Source: Hymenochaete sp. R1 (Eukaryota; Basidiomycota; Agaricomycetes; Hymenochaetales; Hymenochaetaceae). Taken from it: a DNA stretch of 64,000 nucleotides. The stretch covers positions 1 to 64,000 of the forward strand of contig JAFREE010000125.1 of assembly GCA_019400425.1 (NCBI GenBank). The letters run 5' to 3'. A program made the translations under genes and the position numbers. Under the pieces are notes generated by a model. The model did not search any database, was not told the origin of the DNA, and was given only the letters and a program-made list of their open reading frames with translations. Below, in pieces: positions 11,257-22,366 of the stretch (position 1 is the stretch's first letter; the number at the start of each line of letters is the position of its first letter).

Positions 11257-12305
11257 TGAAAGGTATCTGTTTATCGGACTCATTGATTTCATTGATTGTT
11301 CTGGGGGGATGGCATGATTTCCATCATGATTGCGTTCCACTTGCTTGCTACGTGTTAATTGTTTGCTGGGACTTTGACGTGTACTTATCAGCTGCCGTGC
11401 TCGACCCTCCTTATCGTACCAACCCTCCCGCTCCCCATTAAAAACCACTCGCTCTCGCACCGGCATCAAGTCTTCCTTTAAATTCCCCCCTTTCTTTGTT
11501 GTAATATCGACGCAAATTTCATTGTTTGATAGATTAATCATGGCAAACGGTGCTTATCGTAGGATGAGGGGTTGTTTGTAGCAATTCGACTCGGTATCAA
11601 TAATCAGATTACCAGATTGAGATTGCAGTGCAGTCTCGAGGAAAAGAAGCTATTGTTTGGTAATGCTTGGATTTTGTCTAATTATGGCCGCGCGTTTAGG
11701 CCACGTGATGTTGCGGCTACATTTAGACGTGCCGGTGAGACGCGTTTCCGGCTGCTGGCTTGTCGATACTTGAAGGACGTGAGATTGAGGGGTTGTGAAG
11801 TAGCTTGCTCTTCTTCCTCTTTGCAACTCGAGAATCAAGAAGCATCTGGCTACCACGGCTTTACACTCTAACTCAGGTGGTCAATATTTTCTTTAAGAAA
11901 TGTGAGTGATTGTATGGGTGATGTCACTCAGTCTGAAGAGAGCTGACTCGACCCGGTGGGCGTTTGTAGAACGGACGAGACTCGAGTCTCATCGTACTGT
12001 GACTGTGAGCTTAGTTGCTCTGAGCGCGTTCACGTTCTCTTCGATCTCCCGAATCAACATTGACTTCTGGGCTCTTGTGAATCTTGAAGTCTTGTTGGAA
12101 CGTCAATTATCAACGACGCGCTCCAGACGCACGTCCCCCTATCCTCCCTTCAGCCCCACATCATCGGGATACCCAGTCGATCCCACGCATCGTACCTACG
12201 AATAAATTTCGAAGGACAGGCCGTACATCCCCACGTCGGCGTCCACGCGAGACTATAACTTGAAGTCAAAAGAGCCGAACTAGCTGAAGAAGCCAGATAA
12301 ACCGA
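11257..12305. other. Intergenic region, no gene seen
   Basis: About 1.05 kb between the transporter and the DUF1748 gene. Only short frames with no recognisable content. CACGTG occurs at 11702-11707 but with no adjacent gene that would give it meaning. Confidence 0.5.
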
Positions 12306-12763
12306 ATGGGCATGCTGGGCCGTCTCGTGCATTATAGCGTGGATGCTGTGTTGCTGTCGACGGTGTTGGCGGGGGTGAGGCGGTCGAGTGGGTTTGGGTG
12401 CGTTTATTCTCTTTCTCGGCCTTTTGTAATTCTTGTGAGGGAAGGGAAGCGCTGACTTGGCTGTTTTTTTGCGCCTGCTTTGTCCCTCTCTCCCCCTCCC
12501 TCGCCCTCTCTTTTAAACCTCGATCTCTGATTAACGCGCAACACCATCACCCAACACCATCATCCCTTGCCATCATTATAATCATTATCATCACCAACGC
12601 GTGCACACGCAAACTCCTCAACAGCCCCGACTCCTCGCTCATCTCCGACCCGACGTTCCGAGGACTCGCGGACCGCTTCTTGGGTATCGGCGAGACGGTG
12701 TTCGATACCGTACAAGGCACCGCGGTGAATAGCGCTTATTTCAAGCGTGGGGATAGGAAGTGA
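12306..12763 (+). CDS. DUF1748 family small protein
   Basis: Fungal micro-protein of unknown function. Two exons (12306..12397 and 12625..12763) encode 76 residues, the family size. Exon 1 gives GRLVHYSVDAVLLSTVLAG followed by VRRSSGF, the characteristic N-terminal helix. Exon 2 gives LADRFLGIGETVFD and ends AYFKRGDRK, matching the family's conserved second helix and SxYFxR ending. The 227-nt intron is unusually long for this locus and has a pyrimidine-rich 3' part. A second in-frame ATG lies two codons after the first and could be the true start. Confidence 0.75.
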
Positions 12764-13251
12764 GTGAGGGCTGTAGTGGTGTTGTGGTGGTGCGTATATT
12801 TGGTAGGCGATGTGCGATGGTTGGGTTGGTGTGGCTTGGATTAGATTAGTCGGGAGTCGGACGTGGTAACAGGTCTGGGTGGCATGCAGGAAGGGGTCTG
12901 TTGGACTGGCTGTCGGCTGGTGGTGAATTCCACCCACCTCAATCGCTCGTTGGATGTATATTAGTCTCTATTATTCATATCTTTCTCTCACCTGGTTTTG
13001 CGGGCTCGTGGAATTCGACATTTGTATCTTTCTATTAATACCCGAGTCCCTGACATTCTGACCGCACGTGAGTTTAAGAGACGCCGCAGTTGCCGCAGTC
13101 CATAACACTTCGCCACCTTTACACGCTTCTTGTCTTCATTCCATCGATACCGTCCATTCATTTCTTCCTTCTGGCGATCCCATACACACGATCCCTCTCG
13201 CCAGATTCGACACTTTTAAGTGATTAGAGAGACTGGGGCTTAGAGGCGATC

Positions 13252-15281
13252 ATGGGCGCCCTCCTTTCTCTACCCCTCGCGGGAGGACTCGCAACCGTAG
13301 GTTCATCATGCCTTGCGGGCCTCGCTTTTTGCTTTACATCGACTGCTGGTATGTGCCACTGTGTCCTCATATATGATAGTAAAGATGTTCAGAGAATGTG
13401 CTGACATTGACGATTGTTTACAGCGTCGATGTTCTGCAAGTCATGCAATTGTAATTCGTCCATCGCTACTCGGATTGGTTTTGCGGTGAGTAGAGATACT
13501 CTTTATTATTGTTTTCCCCCCAAAGAACATTGGTTTAATTGGGCTCGTTCAGTTCATCTTCCTGTTTAACTCTATGCTGGCGTGGGCTATGCGCTCGAGG
13601 TTTGCTATCAATCTCATTGAGAAATGGAGCTATGATTATATCAAGATGGATTGCGAAGATGGGAAATGTTATGGCGTTCTTGCGGTGCGTGCTCGGTTTC
13701 TCCAAGGAACTCGCGTACAGTGAACTGAAGTGAACAATTTTAGGTCCATCGAATTTGTTTTGCGCTGTCTCTTTTCCACTTTTTGCTTGGGCTCGCTTTG
13801 GTTGGAGTGAAGCATACGAGGGATAAGAGAGCTGCCATTCAAAACGGGTGCGTGCTTCTGAAAACACGACCGAGTCCAAATATCACTCATAAGCCTCTTC
13901 TTTACAGATGGTGGGGCCCGAAAGTCCTTATTTGGCTCATCCTCGTCGTAGTCTCTTTCTTCATCCCAAATGACTTCTTCATGGTATGGGGTAATTATAT
14001 CGCCCTCATCGGCGCCACCATCTTCATCCTCCTCGGCCTCGTCCTCCTCGTCGACTTTGCCCACTCCTGGTCGGAGACATGTCTCGATAACTGGGAGAAC
14101 TCGCCCAACTCGAGCTTGTGGCAATGGATCCTGATCGGTTCGACAGGAGGCATGTACGCCGCCTCCATCGCACTCACCGGCGTCCTCTACGCGTTCTTCG
14201 CCGGCTCGTCGTGCACTCTCAATCGGTTCTTCATCTCGTTCAATCTTGTTCTATGTGTTATTATCACGGTTCTGTGCGTACACCCGGCAATCCAGGAGTC
14301 GAACCCCCGCTCGGGCCTCGCGCAAAGCAGCATGGTCGCTGTCTATTGCACGTACTTGATCATGTCTGCTGTTGGGAACCATACGCACGCGGAGTGCAAC
14401 CCTTTGCGTAACGGCACTGTTTCTGGGACGCGTACAACGACGGTTGTCTTGGGTGCGGTCTTTACATTCTTAGCGATCGCGTATTCGACCAGTCGTGCGG
14501 CGACACAGAGCAGGGCACTGGTGGGGAAGAACAAGAAGACGGGACCTGTTGCGTTACCGGACGCTGAGGATGGGACGCTAGGAGATCATGGATTGGTGAC
14601 AACTCAGCCTGGCAAGATTGATAGCCCAAGATACCAGGCCCTTTTGGCAGCAGTAGAAGCTGGGTATGAGATTTTCTTCTCAGACGTCTATACATTTTTA
14701 GACTTATGCCTTATCAGAGCGATTCCAGCATCAGCGTTGAACGAGACAAACGATGATGATGACGACGATGACGACGAAGTCACCGGAGATGACCATGATG
14801 ACGAGAAATCCGGTACTCGTTATAATGTAAGACCCTCGGTTATATGCTGTGATCCAAATTACTAACGATACAACTTTTCCTAACTCTACGCTGCAGTACT
14901 CGTGGTTCCATTTCATCTTCGCAATCGGTGCCATGTATGTTGCAATGCTCCTTACCGACTGGTGCGTATCTATTTAGCCGCAGGCTTTCCCTTCGTTCTT
15001 TCTACAACTCATGTGTCCTTTCAATTAGGAATGTCGTGAAAACTTCGCCGATCGAGGGTGGGGCCCATCCTGATGAAGATGTGTACATCGGTCGGTCGGA
15101 AGTCGCCATGTGGATGCGTGTTGTATCGAGCTGGGTATGCATGGTGCTGTACATTTGGAGTCTCGTAGCTCCTGTGCTCATGCCTGACCGGTAAGTATCG
15201 ATTTTTGTTTTCTGATGTTGTCGAAGGACGAGACACTGATTCGGGTTTTTTGTCCAACGCCTTAGGTTTGGAGATTTGTAG
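13252..15281 (+). CDS. Serinc/TDE1 family membrane protein
   Basis: Homolog of yeast Tms1 and animal serine incorporators, a family of 10-11-helix membrane proteins linked to serine lipid distribution; the fungal role is unclear. Nine exons (13252..13348, 13424..13485, 13553..13684, 13744..13847, 13908..14663, 14718..14826, 14897..14961, 15029..15190, 15266..15281) yield 500 residues. Landmarks: N-terminal Cys-rich CKSCNC after helix 1, the FFIPNDFF motif, LVDFAHSWSETC, and the C-terminal YSWFHFIFAIGAMYVAMLL. An Asp-rich loop (DDDDDDDDE) lies before the last helices. The last coding exon is only 16 nt (FGDL, stop). Confidence 0.93.
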
Positions 15282-15385
15282 GGAGTCGTGTTATTTGTTC
15301 CGGATCTGAGCCCATATACTGTATTCAGTGTATTTTTTTTGAATGGAACCTTCACTTTTTTGACCATCCGACATCACTCACCCCT

Positions 15386-16938
15386 TCAAAAAATTGAACG
15401 TTCACTGATGACACCATCCGAGCCCACTGAGAACGTCCATGAACTTTGAACATTCTGAAGCGAAGAGAACCAAAGTTAGCTTAGAAAAAGATGCTTCAAT
15501 GCTCGAATTACCCACCGGAAGTCGCGATCGAAGGATCCGGGCGACGTAGGATCCTTCGACGTTCCCTGTAGCCTCGTTTTCAGCCTCTTCTCCGTCTTCC
15601 TCTTGTCGGCTTGCAATTTTCTCTTCCGGAGATAGCCACACAGTTACGTCTGTCAGAAAAGTGAAAGGCGTGCCTAAAGCCGGTTTCTTGGAGGTGCCGC
15701 TTCCGTTATTTATTACCTAGTGGGAAAAAAAAACATTGTCGAACTATGACTTGGACAAAGCTGTGGCGTTCGGAGCGTACCAACACTGAAAATCCACACT
15801 CGTTGACAAGCTCTTGTAGACCCCTCATAAAAGCCGACATAAGTGCAAGACCTTGATGAAAATTCATAAAGGAATAAGAAAGCGACAAATCATCACAATC
15901 GTCCGATAAACTTCCATGTCAGTGCCTCCACAATGAGCACAGGAAAAAAATGAGGCTGTACCTTCAAAATGAGCCAACGAGATGAGTGACGAAAAGAGAG
16001 GAGTTATAGGGTCGATAACGAGGAGTTGTTTTGCGGGACTTGTTTTTTCTGTAGACTTAAGTTGACGTGCGCATCAGTAACAGCATGACGGTGCGAAGCC
16101 AGAGAAAGAGGGGTGGAAGGGGAAAGAGCGGAGGCGATAAGACCGTGCTTACTGAGCTTATTTGATCTCGGATTGAGGAAAGTATATCGAATGCTGTCTC
16201 TGCGTTGAACGCTAGAGAGACTTGAAGACGCTCGAGTGCGTTGGTTGCTCCAGGCTAGCATCCGAGAAAGATAAAATAAAACACAAAAGCGAGGAGACGC
16301 CAGTTTCAGATTTTAATTAGAGCAAGGGTAGCACGGTGGATAGGGTGATACTTAGGCTCTACAAACGTTTGCTTACCTTGTCGGAAAAGCGAGGGCTTTC
16401 AAGTATGGACTCTATTCGTTTCGCGGAGAATTCACCGAGTGTGTCTATCCAGTGAACAGAACAGTCCGAAACGTTCGCAAGGCAGGACACTACGATGTTG
16501 GACACGAATTCCTAGAAACAAGACAAAAGTGGTGTCAATACAGTCAAAGCATCACAATACATACGAGAGCGCATCAACAGTCTCTTTCAACGCGTTCGGA
16601 CTCGACACCTCCACTATCCCACTTTCTCCCCAGTGCAAAAGTTCATCCAGTTCCGAGAAGCCAGTCGTCCACTTCGGATCCTTCTTCCATTCTGTCACTG
16701 AGTTTACTTTATTGATAAGCTCTAATCCATTCGCACCCGGTGCAGCCACGGTGTCTAAAACACGGTCACGTATTCGCTCCAAGTCGGCGAATGTGATCAA
16801 CTCGGGAGGTAAACGACAGAAAAGGGTGGCTAATTCGGTATTTGAACAAAGGATGTCTTCGTCAGTTTTGATGTTACAGCTTTCTAAGGCTTCGAGGATA
16901 GTTTTTGGTTCGCCTTTGAGTATTGCTCTCAGTCTCAT
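15386..16938 (-). CDS. RAD51D: RAD51 paralog, RAD51D-like
   Basis: RecA-fold recombination mediator. Exons (minus) 16938..16561, 16511..16377, 16254..16153, 16055..15962, 15851..15781, 15716..15516, 15454..15386; 349 residues. Order matches RAD51D: IKTDEDI near the N-terminus; NGLELI, then TTGFSELDELL; a Walker A position reading SSPNALKET; HWIDTLGEFSAKRI; ALERLQVSLAFNAE; Walker B LLVIDPIT; EGLALMSAFMRGLQEL; NNGSG and KPALGTPF. The Walker A loop has lost its glycines though Lys remains, so ATP binding is doubtful. The first intron uses a GTATTG donor because the stronger nearby GTATGT leads to a stop. An ACGCGT box lies 82 bp upstream. Confidence 0.82.
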
Positions 16939-17019
16939 TATGGTATGATTTTGAGAAGCTGGATGTAGATAGTAAATCAACGAAGTGGTTGGCGGAAAGG
17001 TTCACGTTCAAGTTACGCG

Positions 17020-17034
17020 ACGCGTCGCGCGAAA
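17020..17034. promoter_or_regulatory. MCB/SCB-like cell-cycle boxes upstream of RAD51D-like gene
   Basis: ACGCGT at 17020-17025 and CGCGAAA at 17028-17034, about 82-96 bp before the start at 16938. These match the MBF and SBF recognition cores known from yeasts. Their function here is inferred from position. Confidence 0.4.
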
Positions 17035-17272
17035 GCGGATGGGGTACCAATGACTAAGCTGACTAATTTCTGAGACGTATCTGGACGTGGACGAATTCTT
17101 AGACCGTTCACTCATCTGCCTCACAATCTCAGAACCGCAAACAATAATAATAAGAATAGAAATACACAATAAGTGAGCTACTCCTATTACTAGATCTATC
17201 ATTCATCCGCTGAAAACGGCAGGTCCAGGGACCTAAGATATAGTAGAAAAAGAAACGGTCAGTAATCAAATT

Positions 17273-18096
17273 TTATGGTGCGGCCGATTTTTTGCTCACG
17301 GTGTACGCAGTTGGTACCGGGTTGTAGATGTTTACGGTGAGTCCGGGATCGTCTGCAGCAACGTATCCAGGGATGGAAACCTTCGAAGGAGAAGCTGATC
17401 CACCTCCGGAGACCTAAACGAAACATTAAGTTTCAATGACAACCGCCACTCTTCAAGATCAAAAAAAAGTACATTGATTTGAGCACAAGAAATGTACCAC
17501 TGGGGTGAGCCTGGGACATGGAGTCCGACTTGCTCAATGCGAGCCAGGTACTGACCAGCAGCAATATCACTGGGGATGGTTGTGCTAAGCTCACTGGCAC
17601 CATAGTCGGTGAACGTGAAAGGATCAAAGGAGGCGCCCCATTCCGCGATCTGTATTAAGTCAATTAGTCATAAATTAACGGGAACCTTGCAGAAAGGCCA
17701 CCAATACAGACCTTGAACCATTCGGCTCCGGTACCGTCCCAAGATGAAACGTCGCTAGGTGCTTGGCCGAGATAAATAGCGGCGGGTCCGAGGTGGTAAA
17801 TAGTGTTGTCGAGCTGGAACCCGAGTTTGTCTCCGGGTGCAACGTCGACCGTCTCCGTAGCCGCACCAGGGCTCACATTGCAGGTAATGTCGGGCGAGGT
17901 AACGTCCGTGACCGGTGAGTTGTTCACCGGCTGGCGAACGGCCGCGGTCGAGGTCGTGCTTCCGGCGACGAGCGTCGTCCAGATGTCTGCCGACCCGGAT
18001 GAGTATCACAAATTATGCAGAAGAAACTGACACACAATGGGCAGATGCACTGTGTGCTGCACTAACAATGATCGCAATTGCGATAGGAAGCTTCAT
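17273..18096 (-). CDS. AA9 lytic polysaccharide monooxygenase, secreted
   Basis: Copper enzyme that oxidatively cleaves cellulose or related glucans. Exons (minus) 18096..18036, 17986..17712, 17649..17473, 17413..17273; 217 residues. A 19-residue signal peptide (MKLPIAIAIIVSAAHSASA) is followed directly by His20, the N-terminal copper-brace histidine (HYIWTTLVAG). The second brace histidine is in YHLGPAAIY. The axial Tyr lies in PQWYISCAQI, and the C-terminal VSIPGYV and NIYNPVP are family signatures. Cysteines in DITCN and ISCAQ can pair. There is no CBM1 module or Ser/Thr linker, so it is a single-domain enzyme. The neighbour is RAD51D, so no CAZyme cluster. Confidence 0.93.
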
Positions 18097-20483
18097 CGTT
18101 CGAGTCAGTTGTTTACGAGCTGAGAGACAAAAAAATCGAACGATTTATAGGTTTCATACGTGTGATCGATTCGAGGCTAAAATTCGGCGTCCTTCCTTTA
18201 TGCTCGGAATATGAGTATTCGACACTGCGACGATATGGCGTATGTTATTATGCGACTGAATTCGTATCCAGCATCCACAGAATACTAGTACTTGGTATCA
18301 GTCGAGTCACTCGCCGATAATTCGGCTAATTATATCCGAAGGCATACATCACCACCGGTGAGTTCACTCCGAGAATGTACCTCTTATGTTCCAGATATCA
18401 TGTGCCTTGAAGACATAACGACAAATCATACGCGGGGGTGATCACGACTTGATAAATGGTAAAGGCGAATACGTGCTTTTCATTATGCGTGCTTCCACCA
18501 TAGCCTCCGATGCGAAGCATGACATGACTCGCCGACCGATTTTCCCGCGGCGCAGGTGGCTACAGTGGGAAAGGCGTTAAATTAGGCATCCCTTCCGTCG
18601 ACATATTATTTCCTTCTCCTGCCAAGACCAACACGAGGGGTATTTTTAGGACTTCCGATTGCTATATTTTATCTGACCGCCAGGCTCTCTTCGTCCCTTG
18701 CTACTAAGCCCTGGGCTATGAAAAAAAGGACGTTCCATTTTGATTAAATAATGATAGAGAGTCAAATGTGATGTGGGAACTGGTAATAAGGGTTCGGAAA
18801 AAACTCACAAACTCACTGGCGGCAATGAATATTAATGCTTATCGAGCCGTACATTCCTATTCTCGAAGGCACAGACAAACATTGTTCTCAGATTCTCAGG
18901 GTGGTAAACTTCTAGATCATTCTTTCCGAGTGGGAAAATACGCCTCGCTACATCAAACTTTGCAGAAGAAAGAAAGGAGTGAAAGCTACCCTTGATTAAA
19001 CCTTGACACAAGTTATCGTCACGTCTCAGTTCGAATTACTGATACACTTACCTCCAGACCTCACGAAACTACTCCACGTAAAACTCGATCGATTCTTAAT
19101 CGAATCGGTGATCTAAAACTAGGGCTTAGTCACTGAATGTACTGTTAGGACGATTTATATTTAGAACAGGCATTTGATATATTCTGCAAGCCTTTGATGA
19201 AGTATGGTCCTACAGGGGCCAAAAAAGGGAGGATTGGCACGAGGCTCGAGAGATATAGAAGTACTTGGAAGCCTTACCATTGAAGTAACGAGGCACAAGA
19301 ATACAGGTTGCATCGAAGTTGTACAAGCAACCAACCCTTGTATAGTTTCCTGTCGAAAACTGAACAAGGTTGGTGCCACCATGACGAGTGACGAGGCGCG
19401 TGATATCGACTAACCACAACACAGGTGAAGCGCAGCAATGAACAATAGGTCGATCCACGTAATGACTTTACCACGTCATCTCCGCGGACTGCCTTCACTT
19501 TTTGGCTCTATGCAAAAGGCAAACGTAGGAAACCCAGTTTTCTTTGGTGCTCCTGTAAAGGCGCAAATCGAGTATATCCCATCCCAAATCAATCTCAATC
19601 TTTTTCGTGAACGCAGATAGAGGTGGCGACGAACAGACCTCAGGCTTCCGGTTGTAGGAGGTTATCTTTGTAGGATTTCGGAGTTACGTAGAAAGCGCTG
19701 ACAATTTGTTGATAGATTGCTATGCGCTTCCCGCTTGACATTTGAGGAGTTGAAGAGGGCGCCGTTTGTCGTTGCCGCGTTCGAGAAAAGAGACAGAGCC
19801 GCATGTTGGGCTGAAACTCAAAAATAAGAATGCATCCGAAATGTGCCTCGATCAACGAAGGCTTCTTCGATTTACGGTTTACTCTTGCGAATAATGGTAA
19901 GCTTGCCGAGTGAGCGGGAAAACTATATGAAAATTGGCTTACATTTTTCAATATCAGTGGTAGGACCATCGCCTTTCTCCGATGGAGACCCTGAGCGACG
20001 CGGGATCGGATGAAGCGAGGCAACGGCTTGCATCGGACGGAGCAACGCTGGGATGAATGGGAGGCCATGGCACCACCATAGCCGCCTTTCCTCAGCCAAA
20101 TAAACATACTCAACTTGGTAGCAAGCAAAACAAAGACATTCTGTCAGTGACTGTTAGAGAGAAGGATGACCTCAGCGGACCCTCAGCAATGCCAATGCAT
20201 GAGGCAAACGCTTCAGGTTATCTCTATGCTTTGTCAAGCATACTCTGTGAAGATCTGGGTTTCCTGACCTTTCCCCTCCCTTATTTTTTCTTGACCGCTG
20301 TCTCGATGCTCCTGTTTAGCTTCCGCTAAACTTGTGCTCCGCAATGTGCATATGTGAAGTGATCCATTCTCAAATAACCATGGGCCTCATCTGGTCTCAG
20401 CACGTCCACTTAAAGCTCTTAAGCTCTCGATCCAAGCTGGCCACAGACTCTAACCCAAGTCCTTCTCGCTCCCCTGCACCTAA
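18097..20483. other. 2.4-kb region without a confident gene
   Basis: Two open stretches are notable: a minus-strand frame of 162 codons at 19640-20128 (in-frame ATG 24 bp in, basic N-terminus, no motif), and overlapping short minus frames at 19160-19458. Neither has clear splice partners or homology I recognise. The sequence is otherwise AT-rich with frequent stops. Could hold a fast-evolving or decayed gene. Confidence 0.35.
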
Positions 20484-22131
20484 ATGGCTTTGACTACTCG
20501 ATTACCGTCCGCAAGAGTTGAACCATTCTACGGTTTCGTCGAGACGACCGGAGATGCCCTGCGCCTCATCCAAGCTGCTCGACAAGGCATTATTCCTCGC
20601 ATCACTCGACGACTGAACGACCTCGAACGCCGCGCCATGATTCGGAGTGGTGTCATCTTTATTTTCAACGACGAAGAGAGCGGTATTAAGCGATGGACCG
20701 AAGGACTCACTTGGTCTGCTTCACGAATTGTCGGAAACTTCTTGGTGAGTATTTTATCATGAGGCCGCTTCAGGTTCCTTTTGGCTGAGCGTCTTCCAGG
20801 TCTATCGCGAGGTCAACGACAGAGGGGCTGGTCGATCTCCTCCAGTGTCCCGAAGGGCTTCCAAACGGAGAGGAAATATCAATGAGATAACTCCAGAAGA
20901 GCTTGCGGAACAGAAGCTCGCGAAATCGCTCGTCGGCTGCCTCAGCGACAACAACGGGCGTTTCAAGTCCAGCGGACTCGTCAAAAAGGTTTGCGCCAAG
21001 AATGTCTTTTTGTGTTGAAGCTTGCTCAATAGTTCACTTGCACGCAGACTATCACCATCGGCATTGACGGATCTGATCATCATCTCATCGCATACTACAC
21101 GCAGGATGATGTTAGGCTTGGTAGACTGCCACCTCTAAGCTCGAGGGCAGACATTATGTCCCTCGAAGTACCACCAGAGCTTCTGGAGTCGACCAAATTT
21201 CGAGTCCCTCCTATCATGGATGCAAGGCCTGATGGTCGGCTACGGTACATGTAAATGTCTTCTCTTGTCTCAACTCTTGTGAAGTCGCTGAACGAGTTCC
21301 AGATGCGACGCCGAAGAAGGGGATATACCCCGACAGATCTCCGTACCGTTCCCCATGACTCCCCGCCCATCATCTTCACAACCGAAGACGCCGGCTTCAG
21401 CGAACACAGACTCCGATTGCAGCAGTTCGATATTTAATTCTTCACCGCTGAGCGTCCGGTCTCCGTACCAACTAGGGTCCTCGTCGTCCGCGAGTTCCTC
21501 AGCCTCTTCCGGATCGTTCGACAACTGGTTCAGCGCGCCCTCTACTTCGGTGATGTACCGGCCAAATCCTGCTAGTCGATTAGTGCCTGTTCCAAACGAG
21601 CCACAGAGCATTCCGCGGCCAGTCGATAATTACCCCTCTTCACTCTTCACATCGCAGAGCTTTGCGGCGCAAGACTTGCCGCAGGCGCTGGGAATAGCCT
21701 CAGAGACGACTCCCTCATGGACCGACTTTGCATTTGGTTTAGGGGATGCATTCGCGTACGTGCCCTCGGAACCTCTGAAGCCGTCCTCGGACCATCTTAG
21801 TCATCCAGCTCCAAGCATAGCTCGGCCAGAGATTTGCCTATCGTCATGGTCGGCGCCCCAACAATCACCATCTCAAAGAATACCTCCTCCCCAGTGTTCA
21901 CTCCCTTCGACGCCCAAGCTACCACGGCAGACGCACAGGTTCTCGTCACTACCTTCTTTGAGCCACACCAACGACATTGGCCGTTGTACGGGAGAAAGTT
22001 CCAATCCAGACTCATCCTCCTCGCCGCTACGATCTGGTCCGAGCGCGGCATTCCCTGACACGAGGTATAGCGCTCAGGGAACATCGCCATCATTCTTGCC
22101 TGATATCTTCCAATCCCCTATGTCTTGGTAG
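20484..22131 (+). CDS. Gti1/Pac2 family (WOPR) transcription factor
   Basis: Fungal DNA-binding regulator of the Wor1/Ryp1/Gti1/Pac2 family, which controls morphology, development or nutrient responses. Exons 20484..20744, 20800..20988, 21048..21250, 21303..22131; 493 residues. WOPRa spans about residues 11-95: GFVETTGDALRLIQAARQG, IFNDEESGIKRW, TEGLTWSASRIVGNFLVYRE. WOPRb begins after the second exon: GLVKKTITIGIDG, then LIAYYTQDDV. The last 275 residues are Ser/Pro-rich and low complexity, as is typical. The third intron (donor GTAAAT, acceptor CCAG) is required to avoid a stop directly after RLRY. Confidence 0.92.
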
Positions 22132-22366
22132 CGCCACAAATACCGTATTTCGGAAAAGGACTCATAAGTTGCATACATATGTCCCGAGTTGGAGGGAGGA
22201 TAGAAACAAAAGGGCCGAAGAGGGGGAAGGGGCTGACCTAGCCTACAAATCGTTATTTGGTCCATCGTTGTAGAATCAGAGAAGATATTATTAATACACG
22301 CAAACCTTATACACATTCCAGTCTGTTCAAGCAAATGTTGGAAGAGGGGAGGGGGTCGTGGAACGT

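Noticed and set aside
19640..20128. Minus-strand ORF of about 160 codons
   Set aside because: In-frame ATGs exist but no recognisable domain and no consistent flanking exons; kept only as a remark on the region.
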